In this document: positions 20,640 to 33,192 of the stretch, piece by piece | Numbering within the stretch: position 1 is the stretch's first letter | How the letters are laid out: each line of letters starts with the position of its first letter | DNA from: Brassica napus | Taxonomy: Eukaryota > Streptophyta > Magnoliopsida > Brassicales > Brassicaceae | Assembly (NCBI RefSeq): GCF_020379485.1 | Contig: NC_063450.1 | Coordinates: forward strand, 30,232,137 to 30,296,136 | DNA: 64,000 bases | Direction: 5' to 3' | Position numbers and translations under genes: made by a program | The notes under the pieces: generated by a model | What the model was told of the DNA's origin: nothing | What the model saw: the letters and a program-made list of their open reading frames with translations, nothing else | Databases searched by the model: none

Positions 20640-21115
20640 AAAGATAAAAATAGAACTAAATCAAATTTTTGTTTCCAAACTATCACTCAAGTTCAAAAGT
20701 CACAAAAATAGCACTTAATGTTTTATCAAAAGTCACAAACTTAGGGTTTAGAGTTAAAGGGTGAAGTTTAGGATTTAGGGTTTAGGATTTAGGGTTTAGG
20801 GTTTAGAGTTTAGGGTTTAGGGTTTAGAGTTTAGGATTTAGGGTTTAGGGTTTAAGGTTTAGGGTTTAGAGTTTAGGGTTTAGGATTTAGAGTTTAATGT
20901 TTAGGGTTTAGGGTTTAGGGTTTAGAGTTTAGGGTTTAGAGTTTAGAGTTGAGAAATGAAGTTTTGGGGATAAGATTTCAAATTTTAAAAAATAAGAAAA
21001 TTAAAATTTTCAAAGAATAAACTTAGAAAAATGCTATTTTGGTCATTTTAGTTTTTGAGTGTTTTTTTGTGATATAAATTTAGAAAGGTGCTATTTTGGA
21101 GATTTGACCTTTTAA
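20640..21115. repeat. Repeat element with internal telomere-like arrays
   Basis: The centre (20742-20950) is about 200 bp of degenerate TTTAGGG units (AGGGTTTAGGGTTTAG with GAGTTTAG and GATTTAG variants). It is bordered by AT-rich arms with partly inverted words: AAAAATAGCACT on the left (about 20704), and GGTGCTATTTTGGAG and ATGCTATTTTGG on the right. This suggests a dispersed foldback-type repeat that carries telomere-like DNA rather than a former chromosome end. Confidence 0.55.
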
Positions 21116-21688
21116 ATATCACCGATGTCATTAACTTTTATTTGTTTACCAAAAAAAATCATTTTAATCAACCATCAATATGTAAGAGTGTATATAGCTA
21201 GTCGAATGTATCAAAAGCTATTGTGTTGAACTGTTGACAAATATTGCTGTCGTGGAATGCATGTGCCCAAAGTTTACTTTTTGTTTTTTTCGTCTTTTAT
21301 TGTATTTATAATTTACAATGAGTCTATGTTAACTAGAATGGACGTGTTAAAAAGTCATACCAACCCATTTATCATACACGTTTCCAATCATTAATCTATG
21401 CCTAAAATCCAATTAAATTACTCTAACATCTCTGTAAACCATCTTTATCTCGTATACTTTTATTCGTACCGTTATCAATGGATGGTTACTTGTGAATTGT
21501 TTAACTGACCATTTACACATATTTCGACTCTCTTGAAAAATTTTGAATCATAAGGATCAAAATTAGTTTTTGACAAAAGATTATGGGTCCCATTGTTGTT
21601 AGGACTTCGAGGGTTTTGTGAGATTAGAAAGTGTTTAAAGCTTTTTTTTTATCAATCATGTTTTTTTTTTTAAAATTAAACACTCTAA

Positions 21689-23787
21689 GAGCATCGGTAT
21701 CGGGGGCCTTAGGCCCGTCCCGTTGTTTTAAATGGGTCGATAATAAATGAAAAAGAAATTAAAAGAGAGTGGGACGGGCCTTTAGTAAGGGCTGTTCGGG
21801 CTCGTCCCGTAGGCGACGTGGCAACACGGAAGTGGGCGATGGAATCCGTGTTGTTCGGCTGTTGTTCTCCTCGAGAATTCCGAAATCGAAAAAAAAAAAA
21901 AATCAAAAGCTCGATGGCGATGGCGAAGGCGATGGCGAAGCCTTGATCTCCAAATCCATCTCTTCAAATCGAAAGCCAACCCTGTGTCTTCTCTCTTTCA
22001 CTGGAGTGGGAGATCTCTTTATCTCCCTTGGCGAGGTCGCAGCTTCCGGCGTCGTTTGATCCCCGATCCTCCTCCAAAGCTCAATCCACATCGGTTCGCT
22101 TCCGTTCCAATACGACGAGAACCAATCCTCTCCAAAACCTTTGAGAATCGTCCCAACAACAAAAAAAAAAAAACAAGGTTTGTTTTTCAAGTCCGATCTG
22201 AATTTAAATTTTTTTTTTTAGGGTTTTGTCGAAATTCGACGAATAAAATGGTATTTATCCGATGTTGTATGATGGTTTAGTTGGTAAAAAAACATCCTTG
22301 TTCGGTTCAAATTTCTATGTGTATACTAAATCGTCTTCAAACACGAAGGAGCCATGGTGTTTCATGTCACTCCTTTTGGTCCTAGAAGTTGTGAGATTCA
22401 GTATACACATCCTCACATCATTAAGGAAGAAGCCGACGCGGATGATGCTCCTTCTTTCTCATTCGACTACTATTTTTTGGCTGAGGTCACTGCTTCAAAT
22501 CTAAAAGAAGACAAACTTGTGAGTCAATTTTCATACGTATAGACCATATTTAGTTAGTCAAATATATGGTTTGATCTGTTATGTGTCTTTACGTTATGTG
22601 TTTGCAGTATCTTCCTATGGAAGCTACGACTTCTACTGCTTTGAACAAACAATGCCAAGAGATATTACTTGTGAACAAAGAGGGAAATTCATGGACTGTG
22701 AGTTTACGATTTAGCGAATCAGACGGCATGTATTACATCAGAAGAGGCTGGAGAAAGTTCTGTCTTGATAACAGATGCGCCATAGGAGACTTATTTGTGT
22801 TCAATGTGGTTGGAGATGGGAAAACTACTCCATTAATGTGTGTATGTCCGGAAAGGAAAGAGTGTTCTGAACTACTGATCAAACACTTGAGTAGAAAGAA
22901 TGGTGAGTCTTCTCCATTGACTTCCTTGACACGTCTTTAACTTGCTTGTTATTTCTTTTACTACATTGCTTCTGCTTTAACTTGTTTTGTCTTGTTCTGC
23001 AGGTCACATTGCTTCTACCTCACGGGTGATTTAGGGGTGATTGTGACCGGAAATAGATATCTCTTTTGCTGTGGTTCCTCTCTATCAAACTTGTTTCCTT
23101 TTGTTTCATTAGCTAGTTATCTCTTTCGGTTTGTTTTGTCTCTATCAAAACTTGTTTCCTTTTCTTTCCTTTTGGTACTGCTGTAAATTCTTGTTGTAAT
23201 CTTGTTGCTACAACTCGAAGTTGCCACAAGTGTAATCATGTGAACCAAGTGTAATTTTGAACAAGTTGTAAGCTCGGTCTCATTACTGCTTTCTCTATTA
23301 GGTAACTGTATTATTCCTTTATATGCTATGTTGTTCTCGGATAAGGCTAGTGTGTTAAACTTGAATTTGGCTTGTAAACATTTTTAAACTTGTATCAAAC
23401 GTAGACATTCTTAAACTTCTATCACACTTATAAAACTTATAGAAACCATATTAAATGAAACTTATAGTTTTAAGAAGATAAACTTATACATAAGATAAGA
23501 AAAACTAATAGAAATTCTTTAGCTTATAGCTTATAACACATTCTCTGTTTTAATTCTCTTTTATAAATTTTCAATTTTTGAATAAAATATTTACAAGTTA
23601 AAACTATGCTTTTATATATGTTATTACTTATTAATGAAAATAATCAATTTAATTAAGTAAGGGACAAGGTTAGTCCCACTAATAATCAACTACTTATACA
23701 AAAGCTCTTACCTTAGTTCCTAAACACAAAAATAATAAAAAAAAAATGCTAAGGGCTCTTAATCAAATTCCTCCCATAATGATGCTC
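21689..23787. mobile_element. Harbinger-like element carrying a B3 gene fragment
   Basis: GAGCATCGGTATCGGGG at the left and, read inward from the right, GAGCATCATTATGGGAGG form an imperfect inverted repeat. Both are flanked by TAA (21686-21688 and 23788-23790), as expected for PIF/Harbinger. The 2.1 kb interior contains a GC-rich leader-like block (about 21760-22130), the spliced B3 fragment and an AT-rich tail; no transposase. The pairing of the two ends is less certain than for the element at 16912, because each could belong to a separate small MITE. Confidence 0.5.
22354..23034 (+). CDS. REM-type B3 domain protein, 5'-truncated gene fragment
   Basis: Three exons, 22354-22518, 22608-22902 and 23003-23034, join in frame across GTGAGT...GCAG introns to give 163 residues. 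The start region reads MVFHVTPFGP, which is the last strand of a preceding B3 domain in REM proteins. In-frame codons just upstream (IVFKHEGA, after a TAA) support loss of the N-terminal part. A full B3 domain follows: FLAEVTASNLKEDKLYLP, WTVSLRFSESDGMYYIRRGW and CAIGDLFVFNVVG. B3 domains bind DNA, and REM family members act in plant reproductive development. Splice signals are intact, so it could be expressed as a short protein. The host family has several B3 domains; this copy has one. Confidence 0.72.
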
Positions 23788-24120
23788 TAAAGTCTCTAAA
23801 GTTATTATAAGTTTCTCTCTCCTCTTTTGTGTTATTTTTTCTAAAGCCAACAATACATGATTTTTGTAACTTTTTTTTTCACTAAAAATGTTTTATTTTC
23901 TTTTTCCTTTGTAACTAAATCACTTATATAAGTTTGTAACAATTTTATTAAAATTTAAAATTGACAAATTAATCATTAAATTTTTTTCTTGTTCATTTGA
24001 GATCCATATTGTACTACTTTTATAATCATCTATATTTAAACTTTTAATTGTATCATAATTTTACTTTTTAAATAAAATATTTTAAATATTATTCCAAACT
24101 TCTATAATTTTAACTACCAA
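23788..24120. other. AT-rich spacer, no supported feature
   Basis: No gene or repeat boundary could be supported here. Confidence 0.5.
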
Positions 24121-24887
24121 CTAGATCTCGATCCGCGCAACTATGCGGGTTTTTGTTTTCATTTATTTTTATATAAACATTTTGTTTTGAATTCTAAATT
24201 GATATATATTATAATATATATGTGTCTATCAATTTTTAAAACATAATAAGTTTACGGTATATTTTTTTCATTGAATAGATTGTTTCAAACTTTCACATGT
24301 ATTTGTATCTTCTTCTATATATATATTTTCGGATTATTATTTCATTATTAAAATCATAATTATATATACAAAGATTAGTAAAATATTGTTTTATTGTTAT
24401 ATTCAAAGATATTGTAACATTTCACAAATTTAGAATTTTTTTTAAAAAATAAACTTTTCGCTTCATAGATTTATATTATCGAATAAATAATTAAACATTT
24501 AGTTTTTGTTTAATTTTTTAAAATAAACTATATAGTTTAAAATTTGTTTTCATTGGTTTAGGGTAGTAAAGATTAATCATTGTTAAATAATATGATTTTT
24601 GTTATTCAAAATTTTTTTTTTTATAATTTTAAAAGTTAACATCGACAAATAGTTAAATAATTAACATGTGGAGGTATATTATTACAACATTGAATTATAT
24701 CTATTTAATTTATATTGTTTAAATCCAATTATTGATAGTCCAATAAAAATTTCTGGTAGGCCCAAAATTTAAATGATAAGATTAGAGATTAAATATAATA
24801 TGAATTTTTAGGAATATGTCTATTAGGTCCATTTTTTAAAAAATCGCACATGAATCAATGTTGTGACTTCTGTTTTAATATATAAGA
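24121..24887 (-). mobile_element. Small non-autonomous Helitron
   Basis: On the minus strand it starts TCTTATATATTAAAACAGAA, a common Brassicaceae Helitron 5' end. It ends with a short hairpin region (CCGCATAGTTGCGCGG) followed by GATCGAGATCTAG. The flanks are A before the 5' end and T after the CTAG end, as expected for insertion between A and T without duplication. Length 767 bp; no Rep-helicase. Confidence 0.7.
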
Positions 24888-27470
24888 TCTTATTTTAATA
24901 AAACTTAAAACAATCAAAGTCTTAAAAACCAAATTCTTTACAGCCTTAATTCTAAAGCCAAAGCATAAAGCGAAAGTCTTACCAATTAAATTCTATGAGT
25001 TTTTACAATGATATTTCAAAAAAAAAAAAGATAATCTTTAAGATATTTTCATCAAAATCCATAATTTACTCCAAAAATAGCGTGAAAAATTAAGTATGAA
25101 CAAAAAATCCATAATTTATTTTTTGGTTGATACTTATGGGATGGAAATGCGTTAAGTTATACGGAGTACAATTTATCACGTCCGTAGGTTATCTAATTTT
25201 TGTTAAATGTTTTAGTCACAACATTAGTCTCATTATGAAGATTTATAACCAGTTAGTCACAGAGTTACAGACTCGCCCACTAAAATTTTTAAAGAAAAAA
25301 ATGAAAATTAATCTGTGTACGATTCATCTCAAAATTGAATGGTTAGATAATCAAGGATGTCAGAATTACAAGTATTATTAAATTGCGACCGACCATCGTT
25401 ATTAGATCATAAATGATACTCTAGTGAACCAGATTATATATCATCATCACTCGCGTTAATTCAGACTACAATTTTATCTACTTACTAGGTGATAATCCGC
25501 GTCCTGCGCGTAGTAAATAGATTTCAAAATATTATCACTTTTAATTTGTAAACATAATAAAAGTTAAAGTCAGCAAGAAATACTATAGGTTATAAAGTAA
25601 AGGTTAGACGAAATTTAGTATGTCAATCTAAATTAAGTTGCGGAATTTTTGTTTAAAAGTTGTATATTTGTTTGCATAAAATAAATTATAAATATAAAAT
25701 AAAACGAAACATAAGCAATAGACTAATAAAATATAAAAGAAACAATGTTTTGAATGGTTTCAAATCGGAAACAGAGTTAAAGCCAGCCTTTTGATTGCTT
25801 GAGAGAATGTTTTGATATGAGCAAAGTCGAGAAGAAAGGTGTGGTGAGTTTTATGAATTATAGAAACCGTATATTTATACTAAAAAGGAATCGCCATGTG
25901 GTCATATGGATTCAAAATAATGGCTGTAACTAAATCGAATATTACACATAACTTGCGCTCCAATCTTAGTCGAAAATTACTTTAATATTGTAAATAGTTA
26001 ATGCAAATTTCCTTTTATCAATCGCAATTGAACAAATTCAAGAAAGTTCACGATTATTAATTGATTACAATAATTTGAACCTTAATCTATGTTCCTTATA
26101 TACAAAAGTCAAGTCCTCGCAAATCACGTATTATTACCATCAATTTACCAAATTTGTAATTTAAAAATATATCAAAGTTATTAGAAGTTTTCTTTTTCCC
26201 AATCATCAATCAATTTCGTCCTTGCAAATCACGTTTGAATCATGGGCAATTTGCTTTGCCATTATTTGCATTATGCAAGCTGGCGTTAAAATCTTAATTA
26301 TGATAGATCACCTAAGGTAAGTTTTTATAATTGTATGCCAGAAAATTGTATTGTACCTTAGTTTCTACAATCGCAAGGCCGAGATCATCTAACAATTTAA
26401 TGAAACGGGGCAAGTATATACCATATGCATGGTTCTTCTGTTTCACTATTTTAAGAAAACAAAGTTTTCCTCTTGATATATTTTTAAGAGAACAAATATT
26501 TTTTCGCATTTTTAAGAAAATCAATCACTTGAGCACGTATTAATCATCAAATACTTTTTATGATTTTTTAGAAAACAAATTTTGATTGATAATCGCACAT
26601 TAACTTTTTCGCATCTATATTCATTTTGAATAAAAAATTACACCACTACGTATGTTAGTAATGTTTTTGTAGTGAAACAAATTAATGAAAAAATTTCAGT
26701 CAAGGTAATTAACATAATTTTAAAATCTTTGATGTAATACGTAGAACTTTGGTTAAGGTAACTAACGCAAGAAATAAATGATAAGGTTTGATGTAATACG
26801 TATCAATGTATATATGTGACAAATGTAGACAAAACTAAGGTAATTATAATGTTTTGATCAATGGCATGATGTGTAATTATTCTATTTAACAAAATGGTTT
26901 TAAATAGAATAAGTGAAGAAGCTTGTGAAGTTGCCACGTAAAAAATGACACACTTGTAATAAACACATGAACTAAAAGTTATTTATTTTTAATGCTACTC
27001 AAATAATAAAAAAGGGATTAGGCGAACTTGCTCTATCAGAAGGATCAAATCAGATTGGTCACATAACCAAAGGTAGATCAAATTGTATAATCATAATTAA
27101 TATAAAGAGTTTCTCTGTTTTTTTTTTGTCAACATGAAAAGAGTTCCTTTTAAAACAATAAAAACAATGTATTGGAACAGAGGGAGGGAGTATAAATTAG
27201 AATTAATGTGAATATATGTCAGGTTTCTTCCTTAAATAAAAAGTTTCCCACCACTTGTACTGGTACATAAACAAACAAAGAAACAAATTTTCAATTTTCC
27301 CACTTATCATATTTAATACTGATATTCAATTTACACCAATCAGTAAAGAAAAGAGAACTCTTACACCAAACGAGTCCCACCGATCAAGAAATTTAGAGAA
27401 AAAAAAAGATTAAAATAAATATAAAGATACTTAGAAATGTCACCGAACTTTCATTTTACTCCATCTCTGC
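24888..27470. other. AT-rich DNA with one isolated Helitron 3' end
   Basis: At 25485-25515 the minus strand reads a GC-rich near-palindrome (CGCGCAGGACGCG) followed by GATTATCACCTAG and then T, a Helitron 3' end whose 5' partner I could not find. Near 24990-25110 there is a weak copy of the CCATAATTTACTCC repeat seen at 48.4 kb. Nothing else is supported. Confidence 0.45.
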
Positions 27471-27475
27471 TTCGT

Positions 27476-27489
27476 CTTCTGTCTCTCTC

Positions 27490-27540
<51 letters not shown>
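27476..27540 (+). repeat. CT microsatellite in 5' leader of ATL16-like gene
   Basis: A run of TC dinucleotides with a few interruptions lies about 145-210 bp upstream of the RING-H2 start codon. Such pyrimidine runs are common in plant 5' UTRs; it probably belongs to the leader. Confidence 0.75.
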
Positions 27541-27541
<1 letters not shown>

Positions 27542-27684
27542 CTCCATTTTTTTCTCCTTCCCTGATCTCTCTCATCCTCTGCTTAACTATCAATTGTTAT
27601 TTCCCAAATCTTTTAAACAAATCTCAAATTCTTCAAAGTTTATGCTTCTCTTCCTATTAGAGAATGAGCTTGTTCTTCTAGGTA

Positions 27685-28851
27685 ATGGATCTATCAGCTC
27701 GTCGTAATATCCTCCGGGATCTGAACTTTACTCCGCCGCCACCACCACCACCAATGACTGTTTTCCACCGTGTGAGCTCGACGGGGACGAACTTTCCGAT
27801 CATAGCCGTCGCCGTGATTGGAATCTTAGCCACAGCTTTCTTACTTGTAAGCTATTACGTTTTCGTTATCAAATGCTGTCTGAATTGGCATCGAATCGAC
27901 ATTCTTGGTAGATTCTCATTATCCCGACGGCAACGCAACGACCATGGTCCTATAATGCTTTACACTCCGAGGATAAACCGCGGTCTCGATGAATCCGTCA
28001 TTAGAGCAATCCCTATTTTAAAATTCAAGAAGAGGAGAGATGGAGACAGTCGAAACGACCACGTTTTCACAGAAGGAGAAGAGAATAATACTTCTCAAGA
28101 GTGCTCTGTTTGTTTGAATGAGTTTCAAGAAGAGGAGAAGCTGAGGATTATCCCAAACTGTAGTCATTTGTTTCATATCGACTGCATCGATATTTGGCTT
28201 CAGAACAATGCCAATTGCCCTCTGTGTAGAACTAGGGTTTCTTGCGACGCAAGTTTTCCTCCCGTTCCGGTTTCTGCTCAAAGTACTTCCCTAGATAATG
28301 CAGTTTTGGGGTCAGACACTGTCATGGTTAGAGGCGAGAATGAGTATGTAGTCATTGAGCTAGGTCTAGGGAACAGTAACAGAAGCAATAGTGACCGAGA
28401 TAGTCCAAGAAACGGAAGGGTACGTGTGGTACAAGAAAGATCGAATTCAGGTCACCTACTGAACCAAAACCCACATAATTCGATCAGTCAATTTCCTAGG
28501 AAGCTTAATCGAGGAGAGTTTCAGAGAAAAGGAAGAAAACTTCACAAAGTCACCAGTATGGGAGACGAATGTATCGACATTAGAAGAGACAAAGATGAGC
28601 AGTTTGGTAGTGTTCAACCCATCAGAAGATCGATCTCGATGGATTCGTCTGCAGATAGACAGCTGTATTTGGCTGTTCAAGAGGCGATTATCCGGAAAAA
28701 CCAGGAAATTCCGGTGGTCGGAGAAGGAGGAGAGTGTAGCAGTAGTAGCGGCAACGTTAGTAGTAACAAAATGAAGAGATCCTTCTTCTCTTTTGGGAGT
28801 AGTAGACGTTGTAGAAGTTCTTCCATATTGCCTCTTTATTTTGAACCCTAA
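27685..28851 (+). CDS. ATL16: RING-H2 E3 ubiquitin ligase, ATL16-like
   Basis: Single exon, 388 residues, typical of the intronless ATL family. A proline run is at 17-23 and one hydrophobic membrane segment at about 37-63 (FPIIAVAVIGILATAFLLVS). The ATL 'GLD' motif is at 100-102. The RING-H2 finger has C140, C143, C159, H161, H164, C167, C178 and C181, with the usual W171 after the sixth ligand, so it should recruit an E2 enzyme. The C-terminal part has conserved blocks HKVTSMGDECIDIRR and QPIRRSISMDSSADRQL and ends SILPLYFEP. Overall it matches my memory of Arabidopsis ATL16 (At5g43420) more closely than ATL1. Expected role: membrane-anchored ubiquitin ligase; substrates unknown. The ATG at 27685 places the proline run and membrane segment in register and is preceded by a pyrimidine-rich leader. 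Confidence 0.88.
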   Translation: MDLSARRNILRDLNFTPPPPPPPMTVFHRVSSTGTNFPIIAVAVIGILATAFLLVSYYVFVIKCCLNWHRIDILGRFSLSRRQRNDHGPIMLYTPRINRGLDESVIRAIPILKFKKRRDGDSRNDHVFTEGEENNTSQECSVCLNEFQEEEKLRIIPNCSHLFHIDCIDIWLQNNANCPLCRTRVSCDASFPPVPVSAQSTSLDNAVLGSDTVMVRGENEYVVIELGLGNSNRSNSDRDSPRNGRVRVVQERSNSGHLLNQNPHNSISQFPRKLNRGEFQRKGRKLHKVTSMGDECIDIRRDKDEQFGSVQPIRRSISMDSSADRQLYLAVQEAIIRKNQEIPVVGEGGECSSSSGNVSSNKMKRSFFSFGSSRRCRSSSILPLYFEP

Positions 28852-29274
28852 TGGAACACTTTGGTTCTTTGTTTTCTTGTTTCTTCCTAACATTTGCTTT
28901 TTATTTTTATTGTTTGGTCGGTGAGGTAGGTGAAAAATACAGGCCTGGTTTTGGATTTTAGAGGTCAAAAGAGTAAATGAGTTGTATTGTGAAATTATTG
29001 GACTTTTTTAAGTTTGAAAAACTCAAATCTCATTTTGCCAATGAACGAATATGAACATACTTTTGGTGTTACATTAATTTCATAATAAAGATGCTACATC
29101 ATATTCCAAAGTCAACAATTTTTTTATTTGCGTTGAATTTTAGCTTAGTACTAGAATCTGCTTTAAGCCACTATGAACTAATATAATCGTGCATTTTTCT
29201 AAACCAATACTATCTTATAAAATATTACTAGAGCTTTTTATTTTTCAATTAAATGGCTCGAAAAGTTTTGTTAT
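28852..29274. other. 3' flank of the ATL16-like gene
   Basis: AT-rich sequence with AATAAA-like words (ATAATAAAG near 29082). It probably contains the 3' UTR; no other feature. Confidence 0.4.
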
Positions 29275-29282
29275 CCAGAAAG

Positions 29283-29948
29283 TAGGTCTGGGCAAAATAA
29301 CCGGAACCGAAGAACCGAACCGGAACCGAACCGAAATACCCGAAACCGGAACCGGACCAGTACCCTCAAATACCCGAACGGTTCCTATATTTTTATATCC
29401 GAAATAACCGAACCGAACCGGAACCGAACCGAGAACCGAACGGTTACCCGAATATATAAAAATATTAATTATATATACATATAACATCATTAAATATATA
29501 TTTTAAATTTAAAATTCTATTAAAAGTATCTGAAAATAGTTGATGATAACTAAATTATTATAAAGTATCCGAACTATCCGAAAGTATCCAAAAGTATCCG
29601 GATAGTTTTATCTGAAATATCCAAAGTAATCCAAAATATCCAAAATTTTTATGTAAATCATCTTAATTATTTGATATTTTACCCTAAATAACCGATATTT
29701 TATCCAAATTATCCGAACTACCCGAACTATCCGAACCCGAACCGGATCCAAATGAGAACCGAACTTTTTCCGGATATTTTCCAGTTCCTACATTTACTAT
29801 CCGAACCGAACCGAACCCAAAACTATCCAAACCGAACCGAACCGAAAATATGTCAAGTACTAAATGGATCCTCTAGCCCCTATCCGAACTACCCGAAACC
29901 CGAAATACCCAAACCGAACCGAACCGATACCCGAAATGCCCAGGCCTA
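29283..29948. mobile_element. hAT-type MITE rich in CCGAACCGAACC words
   Basis: Exact 8 bp duplication CCAGAAAG on both sides (29275-29282 and 29949-29956). Ends TAGGTCTGGGCA and TGCCCAGGCCTA are inverted repeats (11 of 12). The arms contain many ACCGAACCGGAACC and TATCCGAA words; the centre is AT-rich. No protein is encoded; open frames here are by-products of the repeated words. Confidence 0.88.
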
Positions 29949-29956
29949 CCAGAAAG

Positions 29957-30588
29957 TGATTCCTTTAAGAGGAAAAATCCTTATTCTTTTGCGTTTGTAG
30001 GGTTTAAATTGATCGAGTTGCTGAATGCATTTGCGTCTAGAAAAAGATGGACATCCGTAAAAATTAGTTTCACTCCAGATACATATCTAATAATCAATTT
30101 TTTGAAGAAACTCACCGGCAAACTCTATTCACAGATGATATAGAATATAAATGCAGACTCGAAATATAAATATATGTCTAGTATATATTCATCACTTCGG
30201 TCTAAAAATCATATAATTCTAGAATAAAAAAAACACATTACATATTTTATTAACCTACACTTTGGAGGTTTAGTTACTTAAGAGTATACCGATAAAAATA
30301 TATATATAATACTTTACCATTCTAGTATATGTAAACTATGTATAAACTAAGAACTATTTGATTTATTAAATGATAAACCAAAAAACTTATAATAAATATC
30401 TCAAATCTCTCATTCTTACAATTATAATAGCTAGATAGGGAATTGAGGAGAAACAAATATTAGATGAATGATCAAATCTCTCATTCTTCGAACAAAACTC
30501 AAAAAGAAGTGATTGGAATCTTGTCATGATATTTCATTAAAAGCGTTTTAGGAATAAAAATCAAGACTAAATTATTTAATCTGAATGA

Positions 30589-30638
<50 letters not shown>

Positions 30639-32179
30639 CTTCCAATATTAAAAATTACTTCGAGAAGTGTAATTTCTGTGATTGTCAGGATCAAATAACA
30701 TATTAGAAACAACCTATTTAAAAAATAATTTGTACACATAAAAGTATATACATTAGAGTAAACACATAAATTAAATACCTTTTGTTAATTTACAATCGTG
30801 TTTTTGGTAAATAAATCAAAACAATCATTTTATTCACTTTATATGGTATATAATTAAACTTTAGTGATATTAACATAGATATATATATATATATATAGTA
30901 TATTTTAATATAAATATTTATCATTGACACTTCCTAATCGTATGATATTATTAACATTTTGTATATTTAGTGTAACAAAAATTTAAACTGTTAATCACAA
31001 AACTTGTAATGTGGAATTTTTCAATACAAATTTCAAAATTATAATATTAAGATCTCAATAATTTTTCACTGCAAATTTCAAAATTAACATATTTTATATA
31101 GTATATAATTTAACTTGAATGATATTAATATATATATATATATATATATAATATAAATATCTATTGATGAGACTTCATATTCATACGATTTATGATCATT
31201 TGTATCTTGATTGAACAAAAAAAAAAGATTAAATTATTAATCACAAAATTTTCAATGTGGGATATTTACATTTTTTAGTAATTTATAGCCATTTAAAAAA
31301 ATTCAAAATATAACATATAAGAAAATATATAATTTTTTTATTATATGCTTTATGTGATTGTTTAATTTCTTTTAATAATATTAAATTAAACAAAAAAAAG
31401 ATATGATACAAAAATTGTTATCAAATATGTATTATTCATAATCATTATTTGTCATATATATGTTAATCATATTAGGTAATTATGTAGCTTTTATTTAAGT
31501 AAAGAAATAATATTATTTTGTACATTATTAATCAATTTGATAGTTAATTTAAAAAAATAATATATATATTTATATGAACGAACTTAATTTTTTTAAAGAT
31601 TCTAAGATCATCCAAGTGATGACACGTAGATACAAAAACATATTATAATGTTCCAAGATTAACATATAGGGGATTAGTCGATGTCATGATTTGTAATATT
31701 CCTAGTAATTGATGAGTTGTTACTATAAGATGTCCGTAATGACACCTAAGCATAAATGTCAAACTTATTAATAACATAAGAAAGTAAGGTTGTTTTCTAA
31801 AAATGTTTCTCATTTAATAAAAAGGGTATATTATCGGACTAAATATTAGTAGCTAGATTGTTTAGCAAATCTATAAATATGCGTATGATCCAAAAAAACA
31901 GCAAGTAAAAATTAAAAGTAATATAGGAAAGAGACGACCAGTGGTCGCAGGAAGTGGACACTTAAAGGATCATGAGAATCTAAAATGTAAACAAGATGAG
32001 AAAGTTATGGTATGGGCGGACTTAAAAGTAGACCTACCATTGACTTTTGGTCTTGCTTTTGTCATTACATTACCATTGATTTATTTTTGAGATTTTTGGT
32101 CGGTCAATACTACATACAATTCAAACTCTGTGTACTACTGAATTTATTAGTATTATATTTATATATATTAGGGAAGGAC
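29957..32179. other. AT-rich DNA with AT microsatellites
   Basis: Contains (AT)n runs at about 30594-30634, 30879-30897 and 31128-31151. No gene, splice structure or paired terminal repeat was found. Confidence 0.55.
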
Positions 32180-32742
32180 ATTTTGGTTTAAATTTGGTTT
32201 CAGTTCACTTTGGATTCGGTTTGGTTTGTTTGGGCCTAAAAAATTGTAAGAAAATTGTAACCAAAATAAACCGAAATTAGTTTGGTTTGTGTTTGGTTTT
32301 TTTAGTCTACTTTGGCTTAGTTTCTGTTTGGTTCGATTTTGCCCGATTTTGTTTGTGTTTGTTCATTTCAGTTGAGTTGGTATTTAGTTTTATTCTAATT
32401 CGGTTACAAAATATAATTTGTAAAAGATAAAAATAATCATTTGACATTAATTAATAATTTTTCATATTTAAACATAAATCTAAACATTTCAATAAAATTA
32501 TAAAAGATGTAACCCAATAATTTTATATTATTATATTCAAATATAATATAAATATCATATTTAGTTTTTCGGTTTTGATGATCGTTATAAGTTCCATATT
32601 ATTTTATTTTTTATTAGTTGTGTCGTTTCTATTCATTTAAAAGTGAAATGTATAAAAATATGTTTAATTATATAGGTTAAATGGTTAAATAATTTAAATC
32701 TTAATATTATTAATATATTTAGTTAATCTAATTAAATAAACA
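32180..32742. repeat. Left part of a degenerate GGTTTGGTTCGG repeat
   Basis: Words such as TTCGGTTTGGTTTG recur to about 32405. Similar words continue at 41480-41590 on the other side of the CACTA element, so an old hAT-type MITE was probably split by the CACTA insertion. Its own ends are not clear. Confidence 0.45.
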
Positions 32743-33192
32743 TTTCACTACAACAAAACAACGGTATTCTGACGGACATTCCGACGGAAAATGAAATACT
32801 CGGAATATCCCGAGGAATTTTCGAGGAAATTCCGAGGAAACACAAAATTTGTGTTTCCTCGGAATTTCCTCGGAATATACCGACGGAATTCCGAGGAAAT
32901 ACAAATCCGTCGGAATATTCTTATGGAATACCGAGGAAAAATGTATTCCTCGGAAAAAACCGATGAATTCCGAGGATATATTATAGCCGTTAGAGAGCCG
33001 TTGGGGGATTTTAAAAAATTCCGAGGAAATTCCGACGAACTAGCCGTTTCCGTCGAAATTCCATCGGAATTTCCTCGGTCTGTCGGGAGGATTTCAACTA
33101 TAAATATAAGCACCCTTCTTCCTCTTCATTCACTCCATATCTTCATCCTCCCTCTTACTCTCTTTACACACGAATTTGATTCATAAAAAAAC

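Noticed and set aside
20742..20950. Former chromosome end or telomere fusion
   Set aside because: The array is short, degenerate, in one orientation and embedded in repeat arms on both sides.
29189..30000. Open frames reading repeated P-N-R-T or G-T-E-E words
   Set aside because: They arise from the repeated CCGAACCGAACC words of the hAT MITE.
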